Shown: positions 8,940 to 19,999 of the stretch, piece by piece
How positions within the stretch are numbered: position 1 is the stretch's first letter
Layout: each line of letters starts with the position of its first letter
NCBI RefSeq assembly: GCF_012848175.1
Contig: NZ_CP051651.1
Span: 2,418,001-2,482,000 of the forward strand
Source of the DNA: Xanthomonas campestris pv. badrii
GTDB lineage: Bacteria; Pseudomonadota; Gammaproteobacteria; Xanthomonadales; Xanthomonadaceae
Direction of reading: 5' to 3'
DNA: 64,000 nucleotides
Made by a program: the position numbers and the translations under genes
The notes under the pieces: model-generated
Told to the model about the DNA's origin: nothing
Database searches by the model: none
The model's input: the letters and a program-made list of their open reading frames with translations, nothing else

Positions 8940-9173
8940 ATCGGCACCACCATGCGATGCGAGGCAGCGCAATTCAACTGCAGGCGCTGAAACGCAACGT
9001 ACTGCTGCAGGCAGGCGCACACGGCGCGGACGATCAGCGAATGGACAGCGCCGTGGGCGCTGTCGGACACCGGCCCGACACAACCGGCTCCGGCGATGTG
9101 CGGAGTCAGCATGCTGCTGGCTCCGCACATGGCGGCCGGCTGCGCCCTCCCGCGCATCCGGCCTGGTGCTGCA

Positions 9174-9671
9174 TTACTTGGCTTCAACGAAGGTGTATTC
9201 CGCGCCCTTGGGCTGGACGATGGTCTGCACGCGCGCATTCTCGGCGGCATCGCCAATGAACAGCACGCGCACACCCTTCATCGAATCCGGCTGCACGTCC
9301 TTGAACGCGGCCTCGATCAGGTCGGCCATCTTGGTGGAGGCCGAGGAACCGAAGGCCAGCATGTTGCCTGGCTGCACGCCACGGGCCAGCGCGGTCTTGA
9401 CGCTTTCCAGCTGACGCTCGTAGCTGCCGGCGAATTCGGCATCGGACTCCGGCGGCAAGTAGTACAGGAACGGGCTGTTGGTGGTGGCGCCCAGGTTCTG
9501 GCCGACCACTTCCTGCAGGTACTTCTTCCAGCCGGCGTTGTCGTCCTTGGCCGGCGCCTTCAGCGGCGCGGGGGCCGCGGCGGCGGTCGGAGCCGGCTCT
9601 TCCTTCTTGCAGGCGGTGACTGCCAGCGCGGCGATCGAAGCGAGCGCCAGAGCGCGCATGGTGTGTTTCAT
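9174..9671 (-). CDS. Conserved Xanthomonadaceae lipoprotein, function unknown
   Basis: The product is a 165-residue exported protein. A signal peptide with lipobox LAVTAC (Cys near residue 21) is followed by an Ala/Pro-rich linker of about 20 residues and a compact domain containing GWKKYLQEVVGQNLGATTNS, FLYYLPPESD and VRVLFIGDAAENARVQTIVQ. No catalytic motif is recognised. It lies 48 bp downstream of coaD in the same direction and probably shares its transcript. Confidence 0.85.
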   Translation of the reverse strand: MKHTMRALALASIAALAVTACKKEEPAPTAAAAPAPLKAPAKDDNAGWKKYLQEVVGQNLGATTNSPFLYYLPPESDAEFAGSYERQLESVKTALARGVQPGNMLAFGSSASTKMADLIEAAFKDVQPDSMKGVRVLFIGDAAENARVQTIVQPKGAEYTFVEAK

Positions 9672-9719
9672 GAAACTCCTCCCTTTGAACTGCGTGTGGT
9701 GATGTAACGAAAGATCGGA

Positions 9720-12988
<3,269 letters not shown>

Positions 12989-13012
12989 GCTATCAAGCAA
13001 CGGTGAGTTGCT

Positions 13013-13044
13013 CGCAAAGACCGGCCCGATGGCCGGTCTTTGCG
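13013..13044 (+). terminator. Rho-independent-like terminator of htpG
   Basis: A perfect 14-bp stem (CGCAAAGACCGGCC / GGCCGGTCTTTGCG) with a CGAT loop begins 25 bp after the htpG stop. The 3' arm ends in TCTTTGCGTTTGCG, a weak U-rich tail. Confidence 0.85.
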
Positions 13045-13230
13045 TTTGCGCATCTGTGTCGACGCTGGAAGCTATGTGTGTCGTCCATCACTCAAGGACT
13101 CAATCTCGCAGCGGACTGGCCTCGTCCTGAAAAATTGTTGCCGTTCCCTTGGCTTCGGCACTGGACGCTAGGATATTGAAAGCGTAGGCTCAGGCGCGAC
13201 CGCATGGATCGTTGCGTCGAACAGGAAGTA

Positions 13231-13255
13231 CTCCCGCCGGCTAGGCCGGCAGGAG
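13231..13255. repeat. Short hairpin upstream of rhs gene
   Basis: Arms CTCCCGCCGGC and GCCGGCAGGAG pair at 10 of 11 positions around a 3-base TAG loop, 31 bp upstream of the rhs start codon. It could form in the 5' leader of the rhs message. The surrounding 240-bp gap after the htpG terminator shows nothing else. Confidence 0.45.
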
Positions 13256-13285
13256 ATTCAAGAGCTCATATCAAAGGAAGATTGC

Positions 13286-16200
13286 ATGGACAGGGGTTCC
13301 CCAGGGACCAACTTCGCATTGCGTTCGTCGCGGTTCTGCCTCGCGAGGACAACTACGGTATTGGCAAGAGTCCTAGTCTGTTCGATTGCCTATATTGCAT
13401 CGGCTCCAATCGAGCCAGTTTTCGCACAGGCCTTGCCACCCGCCGAATTCTGCATCTCGGGAGGATGCTATCCGACCCACGCTGAGGCACTGGCGGCATT
13501 AGCTGCCAGCCAGCAATACACCGGCGTTGGACAGTATCTCCAGCACACATTCACCTCCGTAACCAACCCGCTCACCGGGCAGCTTTCGCTGCGTTACGAC
13601 GTTTTGGATCGGCCAGCGAAACAAATTGCCGATCCGATCTACACGGTTGACATGGGTGTTCACGGGCAAGGCAATCCAGGCTGCGCAGCGCCTCAAGATC
13701 CAAACTACTCGACGTATTGCACCAACGAGGGCGAGCTGATTACCGCCGCGTTAGCGCATCTTCGCACGCGCATCAAAGCTGGATGCAGCCTCGACCTCGG
13801 CAAAATAACCCGCGACTACAACACCACAAACCTTGGCTTGAGCGGAAATGCCATCCGCTACGGTCAAAAGGACTTCAGCAGCGAGACTACCTGCACTGCA
13901 TCTAACGGCACGGTCACGAAGGGAAAGCTCAATTGGTCGACCTACAAGCGACGCCTGATATCTTGTGAGCCTGGTCTTTCGCCTAATTTCGGCGGCGGCT
14001 GGACCGATAGCGAGCTTCCACAGGCGCTGATGTGCGGATCGAGTGCAGATTTTTCGTTCATGTCCGCCAGAGCAAGCCAGATATCGAGCTGCTCCACCGC
14101 CAACCCTTGCCACCCCACCACTGGCGACAAGACGCGAACAGAAACCGACTTCATATTTGCGGGGAGACCCTTTTCCAGGCACTACCATTCGCTTGCTCAA
14201 TTCCGAGACCGCGAGAATCCTTTCGCGGTCGGCTGGTCGCATAGTTACAGCGACTATCTCGTTTCAACAGACACATATTCGCCCGTCCTGATCGACGCGG
14301 AAGGCAATTATGAGAATTTCGTCAAAGTAGATGGGAATATCTATCGTGGCGCAAACTCAAATCGGACGATGTTCTACCTGAACACGCCCGATGTGCAGTA
14401 TCGTCTAATGGAGTCCTCTGGCGAGATGCGCGACTTCAATCGTGACGGTGCGCTGCTATCCATACGAAACCCGGCAAATCCTTCGAACGACGTAAAACTT
14501 TCTTATAGTGAAGAAGAATTGGCCTCAGTAACAGATGCGTCCGGCAGACAGATCAAATTCAACTACGCATTCGATCTCCTTCGGTCGATCACACTTCCCG
14601 ACGGAGAAATAATAAATTATGAGCACGATAGGGATTTAAATCTTACCGCAGTAGACTATGGCGATGGCAGCGTAAAGCGCTATCACTATCACGAACAAGG
14701 CCTTGCCGAACCCAGCTTGACACATCACCTCACCGGCATCACCTCGGAGGATGGGCGTCGCTATGGCACGTTCAAATACGAGCCCCACGGCCGCGTGACC
14801 CGTAGTGCGCTGGAATCCGGAAGCGAGCAGGTGGACGCCGTTTCGCTGAGCTACGATAGCCCGACGACAACCAGCGTGACCTATGCGCTTGGCGAGAAAA
14901 AAACCTTCACTGCTGGATCAGGTTTGTATCGATCGCTGGAGAACCTTTCCAGCGAAAGCGGTAGTGACAAACTTACTTACTTCGCCGATGGCCGTCTGCA
15001 ATCGAAAACTGATCGTGCTGGAACCGTCACGAAGTACGAATACCAGGCGACGTATCTATCCGCAATCATTCAGGCTGCGGGTACGGCGCAACAGCAGCGC
15101 GAGGAATTCGTCCGCGATGTCGCCAGCAATGCACTGCTCGAACACAGGATCTACGACCCTAAAGGCAAGTTACGCCAGTCCAACGTCTTTACCTACAATG
15201 CGCGTGGCCAGCGAATCGCCAGGACACAAACAGATGCGGTCAGCGGTGTAGCGAGAACCTCACGCAATGAGTACTGCGAACAAGCGGCTTTCGATGCGGG
15301 TAGCTGCCCTATCCTAGGGCTGATCACACTATCTGATGGGGCACGCACGGATGTGCCGGATACGACTACCTACACGTACTATGGGAATGACGATAGCTCC
15401 TGTGCGGGATCACCAGCGACGTGTCCGCACCGCAAAGGTGACCTTTGGAAAGTCACCAATGCATTAGGGCAGGTAATTGAGTATCTTGCCTATGATGGTG
15501 CGGGCCGCCCGCTTTCTATTAAAGATGTAGACGGCAACATCACCGACTACAGCTACCACCGTCGTGGCTGGTTGACCGCAACCAAAGTGCGCGGAGCCGA
15601 TCCAGCAAGCGACCTGGACGACCGAATTACCCGGATCGGCTACTGGCCCACCGGCTTGATCAAGCAAGTCGCCCAACCTGACGGCGGATTCACGACTTTC
15701 GGGTATGACGGTGCGCATCGCCTTACCGATGTTACCGACAATGCCGGGAACACCTTGCATTACACATTGGATAGCGCTGGCAACCGGATCAAAGAAGATA
15801 CCCGGGATGTCGCCGGAACACTGAAGCGGACGTTATCCCGCGTTTACAATCAGCTCGGACAACTCAAGACCCAGGCGACGGCCGCAAGCGATCCGACCGA
15901 CTTTGCTTACGACGCGAAAGGCAACACCGTCGCAGTGAACGACGCTTTGGGCACCGCCACCCTGAGCGATTATGACGCGCTGGATAGGCTTGCACGCACC
16001 TTGCAGGATGCCAACGGCATCAAGGCCGAAACCAAGTTTGCCTATGATTACCGGGGCAACTTGGCGAAGGTTACCGATCCAAAAGGGTTGGGTACCACTT
16101 ACGAGTACAATGGATTCGGCGACCTGACAAAACTGGTCAGTCCAGACACTGGCATCACCGCTTACACCTACGACAGCGCCGGCAACCGTGCCAGTCAGAC

Positions 16201-18067
16201 CGATGCGCGAGGGGTTATCACGACTTACAGCTATGACGCGCTCAATCGCCTGACCAAGCTGACCTATCCAAAGCCGACCGACGGCCTGGATATCAGTTAC
16301 ACCTATGATACCTTGCCTAATATCTGCGTGCCTGGCGAAGCATCGTTCATTGGGCGCCTTGCTCGCATGAGCGATGGCAGTGGGAGTACCGAATATTGTT
16401 ACAACGCGTTTGGCGATGTAACCCGCAAGGTGCAGACCAGCAATGCCACAGCGCTGGTATTGCGTTACGACTACACCGTAGGCGGCCGGTTGCGCCGCGT
16501 GACCTATCCCGATGGCGCGGTGGTGGATTACGTACGCAACGCTCAGGGCCAGAGCACAGAAGTCGGCGTGACCCCGGCCGGCGGCAGCCGACAAGTGCTG
16601 CTGGGCAGCGCCAGTTATTACCCGTTCGGTCCGGCCGCCGGCTGGACCTACGGCAATGGCCGCACCCTCACCCGCCTCTATGATCTGGACTATCGCCCGC
16701 AGGCGATTCAGGACACACGCCCGGGCGGGTTGGAAGTGGGCTTCGGCTTCGACCCGGTCGGCAACCTCACCGCGCTGACGCCCGCTGGCAATGCGGTGCC
16801 GGAAATCAGCCTGGATTACGACACGCTCGGCCGCCTCACGGCCCTTACCGATGGTGTCACTGGAACCGTCATCGACGGCTACAGCTACGATGCCACCGGC
16901 AATCGCCTCAGCGCCAAGGTCGGTACCGTCACACAGGCTTACACTTATCCAACGACTAATCATCGCTTGAGTGCAGTCGCTGGCGTGGCGCGCACTTACG
17001 ACAAGACGGGAAATACGCTGACGATCGGCGGCAAATCGAGGGAGTTCTCCTACGACGCATCCGGTCGTATGAGCATGGCCAAGCGTGCAGGCGCGCTGGT
17101 GATGAACTACCGCTACAACGGTCGTGGCGAGCAGGTGCGCCGCTTCCTCGGCACTACCAATACCTACACGCTCTACGATGAAGCCGGCCATTGGCTGGGC
17201 GACTACGACAGCAACGGCGCGCCCAAGCAGCAGGCGATCTGGCTGGACGATCTCCCGGTTGGCCTGCTCGCGAACGCCAACACGCTGCACTACATCGAAC
17301 CCGATCACCTGGGCAGCCCACGCGTAATGGTCGATCCCACCCGCGATGTAGCGGTGTGGACATGGAGCCTGAAGGGCGAAGCTTTCGGCAACACCGCACC
17401 GAATCAGGATCCTGACGGAGATGGTGCGGCGCTGGTGTTGGATATGCGCTTCCCGGGGCAGCGGTTTGATGTCGCGAGTGGGTTGAATCAGAACTACTTC
17501 CGGGACTACGACGCTGCAACCGGGCGTTATGGACAGAGTGATCCAATTGGTTTATCCGGTGGCAGCGCAACTTTTTCCTACGTCAGCTCCGATCCGTATA
17601 AATTCTCGGATTCTCTCGGACTAATAAATGACAACCAGCTACCAAGTCAATCTCAAATACAAAAAGATTATCAAGACCAACGGCGGAAACAAATTTCAAT
17701 GTCTCAGCTGACGCAAACGTATCAGGAAATGCTTAAGAAGAATGTAAGAGGGACAGATCAATTCTTCCATTGCTTAGCGGCGTGCAAAGCCACCAAGGCT
17801 TCGGGCGATTCGCAAATGGTTCTGGATCAAATGCAAAATAAGGAAATTCGTGATTTCGCACTCAATCTTGTCGGGAAGTACGGAGACCGCGAACTCTCAA
17901 TCGATGAAATGCTTAGCGACAACGCCGCAGACATGGCCGTAAACAAAATTGGGGCCACCTGCCCAGCAGGCGTCGACTGCAGCTCCAGATGTTCCCCATT
18001 GCTGGATAATCTGCCATTAGCACGCAGAAAATTTATGCTCGAATACCGCCCTGACTGGGGAAAATAA
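13286..18067 (+). CDS. Exported Rhs/YD-repeat protein with variable C-terminal tip
   Basis: The product is a 1593-residue polymorphic-toxin-type protein. ATG at 13286 has AAGGAAG five bases upstream, and the N-terminus reads as a long signal peptide ending near EPVFAQA. A DUF6531-like segment (ETDFIFAGRPFSRHYHSLAQ) lies near residues 280-330. YD repeats such as YDSAGNRASQTDARGVITTY fill about 380-1280. The Rhs core end (LYDEAGHWLGDYDSNG to RYGQSDPIGL, about 1290-1420) marks the usual cleavage boundary. The last 165 or so residues are the specific tip, with FFHCLAACKATKASG and a Cys cluster GATCPAGVDCSSRC; I do not recognise the fold. The tip is AT-richer than the core, suggesting exchange. 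There is no PAAR or VgrG domain, so delivery is probably not by a classical type VI spike. Confidence 0.92.
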   Translation: MDRGSPGTNFALRSSRFCLARTTTVLARVLVCSIAYIASAPIEPVFAQALPPAEFCISGGCYPTHAEALAALAASQQYTGVGQYLQHTFTSVTNPLTGQLSLRYDVLDRPAKQIADPIYTVDMGVHGQGNPGCAAPQDPNYSTYCTNEGELITAALAHLRTRIKAGCSLDLGKITRDYNTTNLGLSGNAIRYGQKDFSSETTCTASNGTVTKGKLNWSTYKRRLISCEPGLSPNFGGGWTDSELPQALMCGSSADFSFMSARASQISSCSTANPCHPTTGDKTRTETDFIFAGRPFSRHYHSLAQFRDRENPFAVGWSHSYSDYLVSTDTYSPVLIDAEGNYENFVKVDGNIYRGANSNRTMFYLNTPDVQYRLMESSGEMRDFNRDGALLSIRNPANPSNDVKLSYSEEELASVTDASGRQIKFNYAFDLLRSITLPDGEIINYEHDRDLNLTAVDYGDGSVKRYHYHEQGLAEPSLTHHLTGITSEDGRRYGTFKYEPHGRVTRSALESGSEQVDAVSLSYDSPTTTSVTYALGEKKTFTAGSGLYRSLENLSSESGSDKLTYFADGRLQSKTDRAGTVTKYEYQATYLSAIIQAAGTAQQQREEFVRDVASNALLEHRIYDPKGKLRQSNVFTYNARGQRIARTQTDAVSGVARTSRNEYCEQAAFDAGSCPILGLITLSDGARTDVPDTTTYTYYGNDDSSCAGSPATCPHRKGDLWKVTNALGQVIEYLAYDGAGRPLSIKDVDGNITDYSYHRRGWLTATKVRGADPASDLDDRITRIGYWPTGLIKQVAQPDGGFTTFGYDGAHRLTDVTDNAGNTLHYTLDSAGNRIKEDTRDVAGTLKRTLSRVYNQLGQLKTQATAASDPTDFAYDAKGNTVAVNDALGTATLSDYDALDRLARTLQDANGIKAETKFAYDYRGNLAKVTDPKGLGTTYEYNGFGDLTKLVSPDTGITAYTYDSAGNRASQTDARGVITTYSYDALNRLTKLTYPKPTDGLDISYTYDTLPNICVPGEASFIGRLARMSDGSGSTEYCYNAFGDVTRKVQTSNATALVLRYDYTVGGRLRRVTYPDGAVVDYVRNAQGQSTEVGVTPAGGSRQVLLGSASYYPFGPAAGWTYGNGRTLTRLYDLDYRPQAIQDTRPGGLEVGFGFDPVGNLTALTPAGNAVPEISLDYDTLGRLTALTDGVTGTVIDGYSYDATGNRLSAKVGTVTQAYTYPTTNHRLSAVAGVARTYDKTGNTLTIGGKSREFSYDASGRMSMAKRAGALVMNYRYNGRGEQVRRFLGTTNTYTLYDEAGHWLGDYDSNGAPKQQAIWLDDLPVGLLANANTLHYIEPDHLGSPRVMVDPTRDVAVWTWSLKGEAFGNTAPNQDPDGDGAALVLDMRFPGQRFDVASGLNQNYFRDYDAATGRYGQSDPIGLSGGSATFSYVSSDPYKFSDSLGLINDNQLPSQSQIQKDYQDQRRKQISMSQLTQTYQEMLKKNVRGTDQFFHCLAACKATKASGDSQMVLDQMQNKEIRDFALNLVGKYGDRELSIDEMLSDNAADMAVNKIGATCPAGVDCSSRCSPLLDNLPLARRKFMLEYRPDWGK

Positions 18068-18068
18068 G

Positions 18069-18515
18069 TTGAAACTCATTTACCTAGCCATCGCCATGTT
18101 AATCGCTTTAAGCGCTTGTGAGAAAGGGGCCAATTTCAAGAATTATCCTACATATAAAGATGCCTTAGAGGATGGAGCTATCGAAAAGGGCTGGATACCA
18201 GAATTCTTACCAAAGAGCTCTACAAATATTTATGAGAAGCATGATGTAGACGCAAATCAGATTGCCGTAATGTTTTCATCACAAGACACTACATTCCTAT
18301 CAAAGCTAAAAATAATAGAAAAAGGAATGCATGAAGACACCCTTTTACTTATTCGCTCAGCAAAATTTCCGGAAGCAAAGAAAAAAAAACCATATTTTTA
18401 TTATCTTAGGTGCACTCAAGAAGGGCCAGGAATATTAGCAACAGATGGCGATGGATTATTTTATTATATTGAACCAGCCCGAGGGCCCTTTGCTTCAAAA
18501 TGCACGTCCAATTAA
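18069..18515 (+). CDS. Small lipoprotein, candidate immunity to the Rhs tip
   Basis: The start is TTG at 18069, one base after the rhs stop, preceded by a GGGG-containing purine stretch inside rhs. The 148-residue product has a signal peptide with lipobox ALSAC (Cys near residue 17) and a Lys-rich, AT-rich body with KAGGED-free mixed alpha/beta character, including DALEDGAIEKGWIPEFLPKS. This position and size are typical of the immunity gene paired with an Rhs tip, and a periplasm-facing lipoprotein would fit a toxin acting in the periplasm or membrane. No family is recognised, so immunity is inferred from context alone. Confidence 0.7.
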   Translation: MKLIYLAIAMLIALSACEKGANFKNYPTYKDALEDGAIEKGWIPEFLPKSSTNIYEKHDVDANQIAVMFSSQDTTFLSKLKIIEKGMHEDTLLLIRSAKFPEAKKKKPYFYYLRCTQEGPGILATDGDGLFYYIEPARGPFASKCTSN

Positions 18516-18689
18516 ATCTATCGACGTTAGCTTCTAAGGAATGCAAAAACCATATATTAGCATTATGGCACACCGACCAGCACCCACAAAAATCATAAGA
18601 CCAAGCCGCAGATGTCGTCATGACCAAGGCCAGTAGCGCCCCCTTGCGTCTTGCTGAGCAACACACGTTACTGCCCGCCGTTGGACCTA

Positions 18690-19607
18690 CCACCAACACC
18701 TAAACGCTCTACGACGAAGCCGGTCACTGGCTGGGCGATTACGACAACAACGGCGCACCCAAGCAGCAGGCGATCTGGCTGGACGATCTACCGGTCGGCT
18801 TGTTGGCCAATGCCAACAAGCTGCACTACATCGAATCCGATCACCTGGGCAGCCCCCGCGTGGTGATCGATCCCACGCGCGATGTGGCGGTATGGACATG
18901 GAGCTTGAAGGGCGAAGCCTTCGGCAACACCGCACCGAATCAGGATCCTGATGGGGATGGTGTGGCGGTGGTGCTGGATATGCGCTTCCCGGGGCAGCGG
19001 TTCGATGCGGCGAGTGGGTTGAATCAGAACTACTTCCGGGATTATGAGGCGGCTACCGGGCGGTATGGGCAGAGTGATCCGATTGGATTCGCGGAGGGAT
19101 CGGCACCTACATATATGGCCGTTCAAGCCCATTCCGTTGGTCGGACAAACTTGGCCTGCCTCCGGGTGATTGTTACAGGACAGAAAATTTGGCGGCAGCT
19201 CAGGCGCTTAAAGACATCCTACCGACGTCGATAAAGGAAGACTTGGAATACGGCGGCTGGGTATATCAAAAATCGAACAAGTACTACAGTTACACAGCGC
19301 CACGTCGCGGGCTGACTCTTCAGTGAATCCTAGCCCGCGGCCAGATGGAGCAACTGGCGCGTACCACACGCACGGAGATGTAACTCCCGGCTATGTGGGG
19401 GAAGCGTTCTCAAAGGCTGACACAAGAATATCCTATGGGGATGCCGCCTACTTAGGAACACCCTCGGGCAAGTTATTGAGATTTTCCACTTCAGGCTCGC
19501 CTTACAGTGATCTCCCTGACGCGATTTCGAGCTCCGGCTGTGGATGTGACAGCAACAACAACAAGCTCCTGGAATTTCTCAGCAATGCATTCGGATGGCA
19601 ATTATGA
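18690..19607 (+). pseudogene. Broken orphan Rhs core end with DUF4329-type tip
   Basis: From about 18690 to 19090 the sequence repeats the Rhs core end of the upstream gene (17155-17556) almost base for base. It includes AGHWLGDYDNNGAPKQQAIW and RYGQSDPIGF. Three lesions stop it working: TAA at 18701-18703 where the intact copy has a Tyr codon; a frame change near 19110-19125, after which another frame continues SPFRWSDKLGLPPGDCY and ALKDILPTSIKEDLEYGGWV; and a second one near 19310, after which GAYHTHGDVTPGY follows. The reconstructed tip matches DUF4329, a domain common at Rhs C-termini. It has no start of its own, as expected of a displaced tip cassette. Sequencing error is an alternative for the frame changes but not obviously for the stop. 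Confidence 0.82.
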
Positions 19608-19903
19608 AATTCAAATTCTTCATGCTATTTTTATCTTTAGTCTTAGCCGGCGTTTCTGGCGCCGAACCCAATGATGCAGAAACCATTAAAGCGATTGAAG
19701 CGGCAAGCAAAGATTTTCAAGATCGAATCATAGCCATGTATCCGCCCAGCGGCGAGTACTCAACATTGAGAGAGCTTGACTCATACGCCATGGGAATTCC
19801 CCAAACACCCTCAAAAATAGTAGTCGTCTTTTTAGTGGACAGGCGTTTAGGAATCATAGGCGGCGGCGAATACACGCTAAGTAAAAAGACGCGAAAATTC
19901 TAA
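19604..19903 (+). CDS. Small exported protein, candidate immunity to DUF4329 tip
   Basis: ATG at 19604 overlaps the end of the DUF4329 frame as ATGA. The 99-residue product has a signal peptide (MKFKFFMLFLSLVLAGVSGA) and a small mature domain with DRIIAMYPPSGEYSTLRELD and SKIVVVFLVDRRLGIIGGGE. Gene order and coupling suggest it is the partner of the tip upstream. The gene itself appears intact although the tip reading frame is broken, so it could still protect against relatives carrying an intact version. The family is not recognised. Confidence 0.65.
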   Translation: MKFKFFMLFLSLVLAGVSGAEPNDAETIKAIEAASKDFQDRIIAMYPPSGEYSTLRELDSYAMGIPQTPSKIVVVFLVDRRLGIIGGGEYTLSKKTRKF

Positions 19904-19999
19904 GCTTCAAGGGGTACGAATAAATTCCCCCCCCTCTTCCTGCTTTCCGATGTCTCGTAGCAGCTCGTCAATATGAATAACATGCGCTGGCTGCAACAC

